In this document: positions 43,162 to 51,384 of the stretch, piece by piece | How positions within the stretch are numbered: the first letter of the stretch is position 1 | Layout of the letters: each line of letters starts with the position of its first letter | Assembly (NCBI GenBank): GCA_965140365.1 | Contig: OZ223196.1 | Strand: one strand, 5' to 3' | From: Hydrogenovibrio sp965140365 | GTDB lineage: Bacteria; Pseudomonadota; Gammaproteobacteria; Thiomicrospirales; Thiomicrospiraceae | Length of the DNA: 64,000 nt | Translations under genes and position numbers: made by a program | The notes under the pieces: generated by a model | Told to the model about the DNA's origin: nothing | Seen by the model: only the letters and a program-made list of their open reading frames with translations | Database searches by the model: none

Positions 43162-43383
43162 AGGATTCTCCTTGCGCTTTGATGGTAAGTGACATGGCTT
43201 GAATCCGACGGGCGGTGACGGATGGAATAGACCATGGTATCGGAGAAAACCATGCATAAAACAGGCCGGGAATGCTTACTGAATAAAATTCAATAACTTA
43301 TTGAAAATGAATGAAAATAAAGGAAGTTTAATTGTTTTTATTTGTTTACAAAGAGTGTGAATTTACAACAAAGACAAACACAC

Positions 43384-44700
43384 TTAGAGATTGGCGATGT
43401 CGTTGACCTTGTAACCGGTGGTGATGACCATGGTGTAAGCCGCTCGGACGTGTTCCTGACTGATGTCCAGGTGCTTGAGAGCGTAATCCCGCGATTGTTT
43501 GAGTTCGTCACTGACGTAATTTTGCCCCATGGCGGAGCAGGCGACGAAGTCACTGAGCATCATTAGCAGGGCCATGTCGCAGATTTTATTGTGCGTTTGG
43601 CGAATCTGCGGGGTAATGTGCCGTGAATGGTGCAGCAAGATGCCTTTGTATATTTCAGGGATAATGTCCCAATTTTTGGCAATGATGACGCCGGCTTCGC
43701 TGTGAGAGGTGTCGAACATATCCAGTTCTTGTTGACGTGCGGTATAAGGTTTTGACAGTGATTTCAGGAAGATCGGTTTATAGGCGATGGGATCGATTTT
43801 TGAAAGAAAAACCGCGCCGATGTTTTGTAAGAGTCCAGCCAGATAAGCTTCGGAACGGCTGATGCCGTTAATACTGTCTGAAAGTTCCGCGGCGGCCAAA
43901 CCAGCGTTCATGCCATGTTTCATAATGGCATTTTCCAGTCGGCTGTTGTTGTGCTGGCGAACCAGTATGGCGGCCGAAAATAGCTCAAATACATTGTCCA
44001 GCCCGATGAGGTTGAGAATGGTGCGAACTTTCATCAATTGATCGATGGATTTTTTCGGGTAAGCCTCTTTGGCAATCTTAATGAATTCCGCTAAGGTTTC
44101 CGGGCTTTTTCTGATGTGGGACTCAATTTGTGACAGGTTTGGGTTGGGTTTGTAAAGTTCTTCTTTGACAGCTAGGAGTTCCGGCGGTAAGTGATAGACA
44201 TAGACCCGTTTTAATAATTCCAAGGCTGTCAGTAAACGGTTTTCCAAGTGTGGTGAAATGCCCGATTTGTCGGCTCCGCAGGCTTCTTCCAGCAAGGCAT
44301 TGAGGCCGGCCCCACCTTGAATCAGGGTGTCATGAAAAGCTTGTGCCTGTTCGGATAAATTGACGAGGCGGGCGCCGTAAAAATGGTGGTCCAGATGCGT
44401 TCGATAAGAGCTGATGACCATGGCTTCAATTTTATACGGTTCGGTTTTCAGCGAGGAGACCTGAGCATTGGAGAAGATGCGCCCAATCTGAAATTCCTTG
44501 ATGCTTTCCGGGCTGACGAAGGATATGCCACCTTGTGAAATATCGTAACCGTCCAATTGGTGATTGTTGACGGTGACGGTGAAATCACGTTCGTATCGCG
44601 GATGTTTGCGTCTGTCCTCTTGGGTTTCAGGCGCTTCCGGTGTGGCAGGAACTGAGTCGAGAGCTTCCAAATTTGGGGAACCTAAGTTGGGTTTTAACAA
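43384..44700 (-). CDS. PilZ-HDOD fusion protein
   Basis: A 438-residue protein. An N-terminal PilZ-like domain (about 28-125) has RRKHPRYERDFTV and DISQGGISF, the RxxxR and DxSxxG motifs that bind cyclic di-GMP. The C-terminal HDOD domain (about 175-400) has KHGMNAGLAAAELSD, DTSHSEAGVIIAKNWDI and ILLHHSR. HDOD domains lack HD-phosphohydrolase activity and are regulatory. Fusion of the two suggests a c-di-GMP effector with an unknown output. The 222-base gap upstream (43162-43383) holds no gene. The nearby diguanylate cyclase is a plausible source of the ligand. Confidence 0.88.
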   Translation of the reverse strand: MLKPNLGSPNLEALDSVPATPEAPETQEDRRKHPRYERDFTVTVNNHQLDGYDISQGGISFVSPESIKEFQIGRIFSNAQVSSLKTEPYKIEAMVISSYRTHLDHHFYGARLVNLSEQAQAFHDTLIQGGAGLNALLEEACGADKSGISPHLENRLLTALELLKRVYVYHLPPELLAVKEELYKPNPNLSQIESHIRKSPETLAEFIKIAKEAYPKKSIDQLMKVRTILNLIGLDNVFELFSAAILVRQHNNSRLENAIMKHGMNAGLAAAELSDSINGISRSEAYLAGLLQNIGAVFLSKIDPIAYKPIFLKSLSKPYTARQQELDMFDTSHSEAGVIIAKNWDIIPEIYKGILLHHSRHITPQIRQTHNKICDMALLMMLSDFVACSAMGQNYVSDELKQSRDYALKHLDISQEHVRAAYTMVITTGYKVNDIANL

Positions 44701-44816
44701 GTTGATTTTCAGGTAGTTTTGAATACTTTAACAAAAAACTGACTCCCTAGGTTAGGGAAACTTTGTCTTCTCGGGGTGAAATTTTTAATTGGGGAATTGG
44801 AAGTTTTTATTTTGGC

Positions 44817-44848
44817 TGGGCGTTTTCAGTCAAAGCGCCCAGGCCTGG
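44817..44848. terminator. Hairpin plus CCAGGCCTGG between DUF2062 and PilZ-HDOD genes
   Basis: TGGGCGTTTT (44817-44826) and AAAGCGCCCA (44832-44841) form a 10-bp stem, followed on the plus strand by an exact CCAGGCCTGG (44839-44848) and T6. Both flanking genes are on the minus strand. On that strand the hairpin lies just past the DUF2062 stop, but without a clear T run. Confidence 0.5.
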
Positions 44849-44855
44849 TGGTTTT

Positions 44856-45386
44856 TTATTCCGGTTTGTTCACGGGCTTATGGAAGAGGTTTTTCAGCAG
44901 TTTGATGCCGTGAAAATGGGCAATCAGTAAATAGAAAACCGTGCCAATAATGATGCCGAGTACCATGTTTCCGAGGAAAAACGGTTGCCAGATGTGGGGA
45001 AAAATCTCGCTAAACCATTGTTGTGAAGCGATTTCGATATTGGCGTCGATATTATGCAACGGTGGGGTGTTCAGTAGCCAGGTGCCAAAGCGATAACCAC
45101 CATACCATATGAACCCCATTGTCAAAGGGTTGGTGATCCAGGCCAGTGCCGTCGCTAATGGGATGTTGGCGCGGGCGTAGTAAGCGAGAATCGAGCCCAG
45201 CAACATTTGAAACGGCACGGGCAGCATCATGCAGAAAGCACCGATAAAGCCGGCACGGGCAAAGGATAAGCGGTCACCGGCCCAATACACGCGATCGCGA
45301 AATTTTGGAAAATATTTATTCAGAAATGGCGAGGCTTTGGCCTTGCGGCCAATCTGGTGGACTTTTAGCCGAAGAAAACGAATCAT
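44856..45386 (-). CDS. DUF2062 membrane protein
   Basis: A 176-residue small membrane protein. Hydrophobic segments at about 48-70 (GAFCMMLPVPFQMLLGSILAYY), 78-98 and 140-160 and the NPLTMGFIWYGGYRFGTWLL motif mark the DUF2062 family, widespread in proteobacteria and of unknown function. The N-terminal stretch is basic and probably cytoplasmic. An inverted repeat, ACTGTTA-N3-TAACAGT (45388-45404), lies just before the start and could be an operator or an RNA leader hairpin. It is separate from the following RNase P RNA gene. Confidence 0.82.
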   Translation of the reverse strand: MIRFLRLKVHQIGRKAKASPFLNKYFPKFRDRVYWAGDRLSFARAGFIGAFCMMLPVPFQMLLGSILAYYARANIPLATALAWITNPLTMGFIWYGGYRFGTWLLNTPPLHNIDANIEIASQQWFSEIFPHIWQPFFLGNMVLGIIIGTVFYLLIAHFHGIKLLKNLFHKPVNKPE

Positions 45387-45672
45387 AACTGTTATTTTAA
45401 CAGTATGTTCAATTGGGACTGTGAAGAAATTTCAGCTTTTGCTTATAAAGCTTAAGGCCGTCTCAATAGTTGAACAGGATAAAAATAACCGTCAACGTTA
45501 ATGCGAATAAAAAAGCTGACGGTTTACAAATGGTACTACTTGGTTTTTTACCGTCCTGGTGGTTCATATTATGATTAATCGCTTCCATGGACTAATACGC
45601 TCTTATGTTGCTGGAATAAAATCATAGCAACGCGATGTTGTTTTAGGAAATTAGAGGTTTTTATATCCGTAT

Positions 45673-45700
45673 TTGATGGACTTTTGCAGCGGTTTACTAT
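45673..45700 (+). promoter_or_regulatory. Promoter of rnpB
   Basis: TTGATG (45673-45678), 16-bp spacer, TACTAT (45695-45700), which places the start near 45706, just before the first RNase P helix. Confidence 0.6.
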
Positions 45701-45705
45701 AGAGT

Positions 45706-46081
<376 letters not shown>

Positions 46082-46196
46082 CCCCCTCATTTTTTCGATG
46101 TCATTGATTGTGATTCGGTCTTTGTTTTTTTCAATTTGAATTTTTTCCCACTTTTTTCCACCTTTGAGCGGTATTGTGTGTAAAAAACACCACTTT

Positions 46197-46212
46197 TCAC
46201 CCCAGGGTGAAT
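46197..46212. repeat. Inverted repeat in the rnpB-mraZ gap
   Basis: TTCACCC-CA-GGGTGAA is a near-perfect palindrome in the approximately 390-base A+T-rich gap 46082-46470. The same gap has two CCAC motifs 10 bp apart (46149-46152, 46159-46162), i.e. GTGG boxes on the minus strand, like those before mraZ. Otherwise no gene is seen. Confidence 0.4.
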
Positions 46213-46470
46213 TTGTTCCTATATGTTGTGTTGGTTTCTTAGTTTTTGTCTATATATTGTGTTTATATTGGTAGTGGAACACAAGTCTTTCTTTGTTTTT
46301 AGTTTTCAAAACCTTAGTTTTTATACTTAATTTTAATTGTTTGATTGGTTGTTTAACCTATTGAAAAATAAAAGTAAAATTTTTTTAACGAACGGGTGCC
46401 GTCTTGTTTGCTAACGCCGCTAAGTTGTTGGTCTGTAAACAGAAATTCAAAAATCTTTGTTTGGGAGTGC

Positions 46471-46531
46471 TTGACAGTGGTTGGAAAGTCCAATATAGTG
46501 GCGACAAGTGGAAGAAAGTGGCGAAAAGTGG
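46471..46531 (+). promoter_or_regulatory. dcw cluster promoter with MraZ-box array
   Basis: A near-consensus promoter TTGACA (46471-46476), 17-bp spacer, TATAGT (46494-46499) precedes mraZ. GTGG begins at 46498, 46508, 46518 and 46528, an exact 10-bp period; a further GTGG is at 46477. Known MraZ operators are TGGGN boxes repeated every 10 bp, so this is the expected autoregulatory site. Its last box runs into the mraZ ribosome-binding region. Confidence 0.75.
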
Positions 46532-46537
46532 AAATAA

Positions 46538-46999
46538 ATGTTGTTCTTTCGGGGTATCAATTCAATCAATGTCGATGCAAAGGGGCGCTTGGCTATTCCC
46601 AAGCGTTACCGTGAGTCGATTTCAGAGGCTAGTGAAAATCAGCTGGTCGCGACGATTGATTTGCATAGCCCTTGCCTGTTGATTTACACCATGGATGAAT
46701 GGGAAGTGATTGAGCGCAAACTGATGTCGCTACCGAATATGGACCCGCAAGCACGCTTGGTGCAGCGTCTGTTATTGGGGCACGCCTCTGAAATGGAAAT
46801 GGATGGACAGGGGCGCGTGCTGTTGCCGAGCCTATTGCGGGGACACGCTAAATTGGAAAAAGAAGCTATCTTGCTTGGCCAAGGCAATAAATTTGAGTTG
46901 TGGTCACAAAGTGCGTGGGATGAAAGCCGTCCGGAAATGTTGGATACGGCATCCGGCGTGGGCGATGTGTCCGAGTCGCTGGCCACGTTGAGTTTATAA
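46538..46999 (+). CDS. mraZ: Transcriptional regulator MraZ
   Basis: A 153-residue DNA-binding protein with two AbrB-like MraZ domains: NVDAKGRLAIPKRYRE (about 11-26) and MDGQGRVLLPSLLRGHA (about 87-103). It is the first gene of the dcw cluster and in E. coli represses its own promoter through repeats near the start site. A matching GTGG array lies directly upstream. No strong ribosome-binding site is present, only a GTGGAAA box, so the operator and RBS overlap. It is 1 base from rsmH. Confidence 0.95.
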   Translation: MLFFRGINSINVDAKGRLAIPKRYRESISEASENQLVATIDLHSPCLLIYTMDEWEVIERKLMSLPNMDPQARLVQRLLLGHASEMEMDGQGRVLLPSLLRGHAKLEKEAILLGQGNKFELWSQSAWDESRPEMLDTASGVGDVSESLATLSL

Positions 47000-47000
47000 G

Positions 47001-47939
47001 ATGGGGACGCCGAAAGAAAACGCCAGCCACTTTTCGGTGATGCTGGCGGAGTCTGTGGAAGGACTGGCGATTCGACCGGATGGCATTTATATCGATTGTA
47101 CTTTCGGGCGCGGAGGTCACAGTCGTGCCATTTTAGATAAATTGGGGCCGAACGGGTGCCTGATGGCCATTGATCAGGATCCAGAAGCCGTGCAGTATGC
47201 GCGACAGCACTTTGATGACGAGCGTTTTCAAATGCAATATGGCAGCTTTGAAGGATTGGTTCCGTATTGTGAACAACGCAACTGGCTGGGAAAGGTGGAT
47301 GGCATCTTAATTGATTTGGGGGTGTCATCCCCACAACTGGATCAAGCTGAACGAGGGTTCAGTTTTATGCGTTCCGGGCCTTTGGATATGCGAATGAACC
47401 CTGAAACCGGCTTGAGTGCGAGAGATTGGCTTAAGCAGGTTGATGAAAAAACACTGGCACAAGTGTTACGGCAGTACGGGGAAGAAAAGTTTTCCGGGCG
47501 TATTGCCCGTCATATAAAAGAAGCGGTGGCGGCCGACGGCTTGCATACCACGACAGAACTGGCGGAACTGGTGTCGAAAGTGACGCCGAAAAAGGACAAG
47601 CACAAGCATCCGGCCACGCGGACCTTTCAGGCCATTCGTATTGCGGTGAACCGCGAGTTGGATGTTTTGAAAACGGTATTGGAAGCATCGGTTGAAGTGT
47701 TGGCACCACACGGGCGCTTGTCGGTGATTAGCTTTCACTCGTTGGAAGACCGTATCGTGAAACAGTTTATTCGGGATCAATCCCGTATCCGGGACCTGTT
47801 CCCGGATTCCCCGGTTCAGCTCGAAGTGGTTGAACCGGTGTTGAAAAAAGTCGGTAAACCGATTTTTCCAACAGAAGAAGAGTGCAAGGAAAATCCGCGA
47901 TCGCGCAGTGCTGTTTTGCGGATTGCTGAACGAATTTAA
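47001..47939 (+). CDS. rsmH: 16S rRNA (cytosine1402-N4)-methyltransferase RsmH
   Basis: A 312-residue SAM-dependent methyltransferase (MraW). Visible features are HFSVMLAESVEGL, YIDCTFGRGGHSRAIL (SAM motif, about 29-44), DGILIDLGVSSPQLD, RGFSFMRSGPLDMRM and SLEDRIVKQF near the C-terminus. It modifies the decoding site of 16S rRNA. The start is 1 base after mraZ. After its stop a perfect hairpin, GCGATG-CCTG-CATCGC (47941-47956), lies before ftsZ, which may be a processing or attenuation element. Confidence 0.96.
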   Translation: MGTPKENASHFSVMLAESVEGLAIRPDGIYIDCTFGRGGHSRAILDKLGPNGCLMAIDQDPEAVQYARQHFDDERFQMQYGSFEGLVPYCEQRNWLGKVDGILIDLGVSSPQLDQAERGFSFMRSGPLDMRMNPETGLSARDWLKQVDEKTLAQVLRQYGEEKFSGRIARHIKEAVAADGLHTTTELAELVSKVTPKKDKHKHPATRTFQAIRIAVNRELDVLKTVLEASVEVLAPHGRLSVISFHSLEDRIVKQFIRDQSRIRDLFPDSPVQLEVVEPVLKKVGKPIFPTEEECKENPRSRSAVLRIAERI

Positions 47940-48035
47940 TGCGATGCCTGCATCGCGTAACCAAATTTATGGATTCGCTGACGTCGGTGGATCGATAAGT
48001 CATGGCAACATTGTGTTGATTAAGGGGAGTATCAC

Positions 48036-49238
48036 ATGAAGTTTAATTTACAAGAAACCATTTCCGCGGATGCGGGCATGCCTCAGATCAAGGTAGTTGG
48101 TCTCGGCGGTGGTGGCGGTAATGCCGTCGACTATATGGTGCGCTCGGAAGTCGAGGGTGTCGATTTTATCTGTGCCAATACCGATGTTCAGGCGCTGAAG
48201 AACGCCAATGTCGAAACCTGCATTCAATTGGGTGCGAATGGTTTGGGTGCTGGCGCCAACCCTGAAAAAGGGATGGAAGCCGCCAAAGAAAACATCGAAC
48301 AGGTTAAAGAAGCGTTGAAAGGCGCGGATATGGTGTTCATCACCGCAGGTATGGGCGGTGGCACTGGAACCGGTTCGGCTCCGGTTGTCGCACAAGCGGC
48401 GCGTGAAATGGGTATCCTGACCGTTGGTGTCGTCAGCAAACCATTCAGCTTCGAACGTCGTGGAAAAGTCGCGGAAGCGGGTATTCAGCAGTTAGCGGAA
48501 CACGTTGATTCCTTGATTACGGTTCCAAACGACAAATTGCTGAAAGTGCTTGGAAAAGATTTCGTGTTGGCGAAAGCGTTTGATTACGCCAACGAAGTAT
48601 TGCACGGTGCTGTGCAAGGTATTTCGGAATTGGTCACTCGCCCGGGCATGATTAATGTCGACTTCGAGGATTTACGGACCGTGATGACGGAACGTGGCGT
48701 TGCTATGATGGGTGTCGGACATGCCACCGGTGAAGCGCGTGCGGTGAAGGCGGCGGAAAAAGCCATTGCCAACCCGTTGCTGGAAGACATTTCAGTGTCC
48801 GGTGCGCGTGGTCTGTTGGTAAACATCACGTCTGGTTTGGATTTTACCTTGGGTGAATTCAATGAAGTCGGTGATGTGATTGATCAGGTGGCATCTGAAG
48901 ATGCCAAAGTCATTATCGGGACATCCATTGACGAAACGATGAACGACGAAATTCGCGTTACGGTTGTGGCGACGGGTTTGTCTGAAGTGGCGGATGCGAA
49001 ACGTCCGGAAGTGGTGAAACCGAATCTGCAGGCGGTGGAAGCCAGTAAAGCGGACGAAAAGCAAGAAGTGGCACAGCGCAGCAGTGCCGCGCCAAAAGCC
49101 GAAGCGACGCCTGAAGCGGGCAAGTCTCCGGAAACGGTGCGTCCAAAAATGGTTGTGAACGGAGGTGTCACAGGCAGTGTTGACTCCAGTTCGAACTATT
49201 TGGATATTCCGGCGTTCTTGCGTCGTCAAGTTGATTAA
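48036..49238 (+). CDS. ftsZ: Cell division protein FtsZ, in a displaced position
   Basis: A 400-residue tubulin-like GTPase. It has the GGGGGNAVDYMV start, signature GGGTGTGSAP (107-116), VTVPNDKLLKV-like and T7 loop NVDFEDLRTVM, and the C-terminal FtsA/ZipA-binding tail DIPAFLRRQ. All hallmarks of a functional Z-ring protein are present. AGGGGAG precedes the start. In most gammaproteobacteria ftsZ follows ftsA at the far end of the dcw cluster; here it lies between rsmH and ftsL, and ftsA, ftsQ, murC and ddl are not downstream of murG. It could be a relocated single gene or a second copy; the window cannot tell. Confidence 0.95.
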   Translation: MKFNLQETISADAGMPQIKVVGLGGGGGNAVDYMVRSEVEGVDFICANTDVQALKNANVETCIQLGANGLGAGANPEKGMEAAKENIEQVKEALKGADMVFITAGMGGGTGTGSAPVVAQAAREMGILTVGVVSKPFSFERRGKVAEAGIQQLAEHVDSLITVPNDKLLKVLGKDFVLAKAFDYANEVLHGAVQGISELVTRPGMINVDFEDLRTVMTERGVAMMGVGHATGEARAVKAAEKAIANPLLEDISVSGARGLLVNITSGLDFTLGEFNEVGDVIDQVASEDAKVIIGTSIDETMNDEIRVTVVATGLSEVADAKRPEVVKPNLQAVEASKADEKQEVAQRSSAAPKAEATPEAGKSPETVRPKMVVNGGVTGSVDSSSNYLDIPAFLRRQVD

Positions 49239-49286
49239 TTGTAATCAACGTCGCTAACAATCGCTTAGCGTTCACATAACTTGCAG

Positions 49287-49643
49287 ATGGTGTCGCAAAA
49301 ACTCCCCAGTCTGGGCCAGTTATCTTCTGTTAACTGGCGCGGGCTTCTTGCGCTCCTTTTGCTTGTCATTGTTTTAATTTCCCTCATTGCTATTATTCTG
49401 GTTCAACATCAAGTTCGTCATTTAGAAACGCAGTACGCGCGTGCCTTAAAGCAGGAAGTCGCTTTGCATGAAGAGCATGGCAAACTGATGCTCGAAAAAC
49501 ATCATCTTACGGCTTTGGCTCGTGTGGAGCATATCGCCCGCACCGAGTTGAAGATGACCTTGGATAAGACGCCGGAAAACCACAACGCCCAAACCATTAT
49601 TTTGGAAAAGAAAGATGCACCTGCAGTCGAACGCTCGAATTAG
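49287..49643 (+). CDS. ftsL: Cell division protein FtsL
   Basis: About 118 residues. ATG 49287 is chosen over TTG 49281; neither has a strong ribosome-binding site. A short cytoplasmic tail is followed by one membrane segment (about 18-40, LLALLLLVIVLISLIAIILV) and a periplasmic coiled coil (LETQYARALKQEVALHEEHGK). The position directly before ftsI identifies it as FtsL, which bridges FtsQB and FtsWI. It overlaps ftsI by 29 bases. Confidence 0.85.
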   Translation: MVSQKLPSLGQLSSVNWRGLLALLLLVIVLISLIAIILVQHQVRHLETQYARALKQEVALHEEHGKLMLEKHHLTALARVEHIARTELKMTLDKTPENHNAQTIILEKKDAPAVERSN

Positions 49644-51384
49644 ACGGGACTGGATTATTTATGGCTTGATTGTCCTGTTGTTTTCGGCCATTTTCGCAAA
49701 AGCGTTCCATGTTCAGGTTCTAGAAGCCGATTTTTTGCAGTCGGAGGGCAATAAACGCCAGATTCGCAGCTTGGAAATTCCCGCACCCCGTGGTGAAATT
49801 TATGACCGAAACGGCAAGGTGTTGGCGTTGAGTACGCCCATTGATTCGATTTGGGTGGACCCGAAAATCTTGTCGTTTTACCTGGACCCGGCACAGCAGA
49901 AAGCGCAATTGCTTAAAGAAAACCTGACCACACGACAGGCCGAACAGCGCAATGCATTGATTGCCTCCAAGTATCAGGCCTATCGTGAGATGTTGAAGCT
50001 GCTGAATGTTTCTGAAGAGACTTTTACCCGGCAGGTGCTGGCAAAGAAAAGCCGACGTTTCATGTATGTGGAACGGGGTGTCTTGCCGGAGTTATCCGCC
50101 AAAATTGAAGATTTGGATGTCCCCGGGTTGTATGTTCAAAACCAATATAAACGCTATTACCCGGCGGGTGAAGTGGTCGGTCATTTGATCGGCTTTACCA
50201 ATATCGATGATGCCGGCATTGCCGGGATTGAAAAAACCTATGATGATTGGCTGTCCGGCCATGCCGGTAAAAAACAAATTATTAAGGATCGCGCAGGGCG
50301 CGTCATCGAATTCGTAAAAGACATCGAGCCGGCCGAACCGGGTCAGCCGCTGGTGTTGAGCATCGATGAAGACCTGCAATTCTTTTTATACCATGCATTG
50401 AAAAAAGCTTATATTCGCCATCAGGCCGAATCCATTATGTCGGTCATCCTAGATGCTAAAACCGGTGAGGTCTTGGCGATGGTTTCTTTACCGGGCTTTA
50501 ATCCGAATGATCGCAGTCAGTTGACCGGCAAACGTCTGCGTAATCGGGTGATTGCCGACCGTATTGAACCCGGTTCGACCGTTAAACCCTTTATCGTGGC
50601 TAAGGCCTTGGATTTGGGGGTCATTCAGTTGGACGATGAAATCGATACTCGTCCCGGTTCGCTGCGCATTCAGGGGCAACGTATTACCGATACCCGCAAC
50701 CATGGCGTGATTACGCCGGGTGAGGTGATTAAATTATCCAGTAATGTCGGGGCCAGTAAAATCGCGTTTAAGATGACGCCGCAGCAAGAATGGCAAATGT
50801 ACCATGATGTCGGGTTCGGCCAGGACTTGGGACTTTTTCTTCCGGGGGAAACCCTCGGATTTATTCGTCCGGCAACCGAATGGCAGCAAATTGACCAGGC
50901 CTCGGCTTCATTTGGTTACGGCTTTAACATCAATTTAATGCAATTGGCGCAGGCCTATTTGATTTTCGCCAATGACGGTAAGATCAAACCCGTCAGCTTG
51001 CTGAAATTAAATGACGTGCCGGAAGGCACACAAGTGGTGTCGAAAGAGTCGGCGCAAGCGGTGCTGGCAATGATGGAAAAAGTCGCGGCGCGAAAGGGCA
51101 CGGCGCCGGAAGCGAATATCGAGGGCTACCGCGTGGCCGGTAAAACCGGCACAGTGCACCGCACCAAAATCGGCGGCTACGAACAGAATAAATACATTTC
51201 ATTGTTTGCCGGCATTGTGCCGGTGTCGAATCCCAAATACATTATGGTCACGGCCATTAACGAACCCAGTCGTGGCATTTATTATGGGGGCAAGGTGGCG
51301 GCTCCGGTTTTTAAAGAGGTGATGCAAGAAGCATTGCGCTTGAATAATGTACCGCCTGATGAAGTGCTGGAGGATGAGTCGTGA
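49615..51384 (+). CDS. ftsI: Peptidoglycan D,D-transpeptidase FtsI (PBP3)
   Basis: A 589-residue class B penicillin-binding protein. A short cytoplasmic start, one membrane segment (about 13-33) and a dimerisation domain (PRGEIYDRNG at 57-66) precede the transpeptidase: SxxK as S321-TVK, SxN as S375-SN377, KTG at 510-512. It cross-links septal peptidoglycan with FtsW. Its start lies inside ftsL behind GGAAAAG, and its stop overlaps the murE start (GTGA). Confidence 0.96.
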   Translation: MHLQSNARIRRDWIIYGLIVLLFSAIFAKAFHVQVLEADFLQSEGNKRQIRSLEIPAPRGEIYDRNGKVLALSTPIDSIWVDPKILSFYLDPAQQKAQLLKENLTTRQAEQRNALIASKYQAYREMLKLLNVSEETFTRQVLAKKSRRFMYVERGVLPELSAKIEDLDVPGLYVQNQYKRYYPAGEVVGHLIGFTNIDDAGIAGIEKTYDDWLSGHAGKKQIIKDRAGRVIEFVKDIEPAEPGQPLVLSIDEDLQFFLYHALKKAYIRHQAESIMSVILDAKTGEVLAMVSLPGFNPNDRSQLTGKRLRNRVIADRIEPGSTVKPFIVAKALDLGVIQLDDEIDTRPGSLRIQGQRITDTRNHGVITPGEVIKLSSNVGASKIAFKMTPQQEWQMYHDVGFGQDLGLFLPGETLGFIRPATEWQQIDQASASFGYGFNINLMQLAQAYLIFANDGKIKPVSLLKLNDVPEGTQVVSKESAQAVLAMMEKVAARKGTAPEANIEGYRVAGKTGTVHRTKIGGYEQNKYISLFAGIVPVSNPKYIMVTAINEPSRGIYYGGKVAAPVFKEVMQEALRLNNVPPDEVLEDES

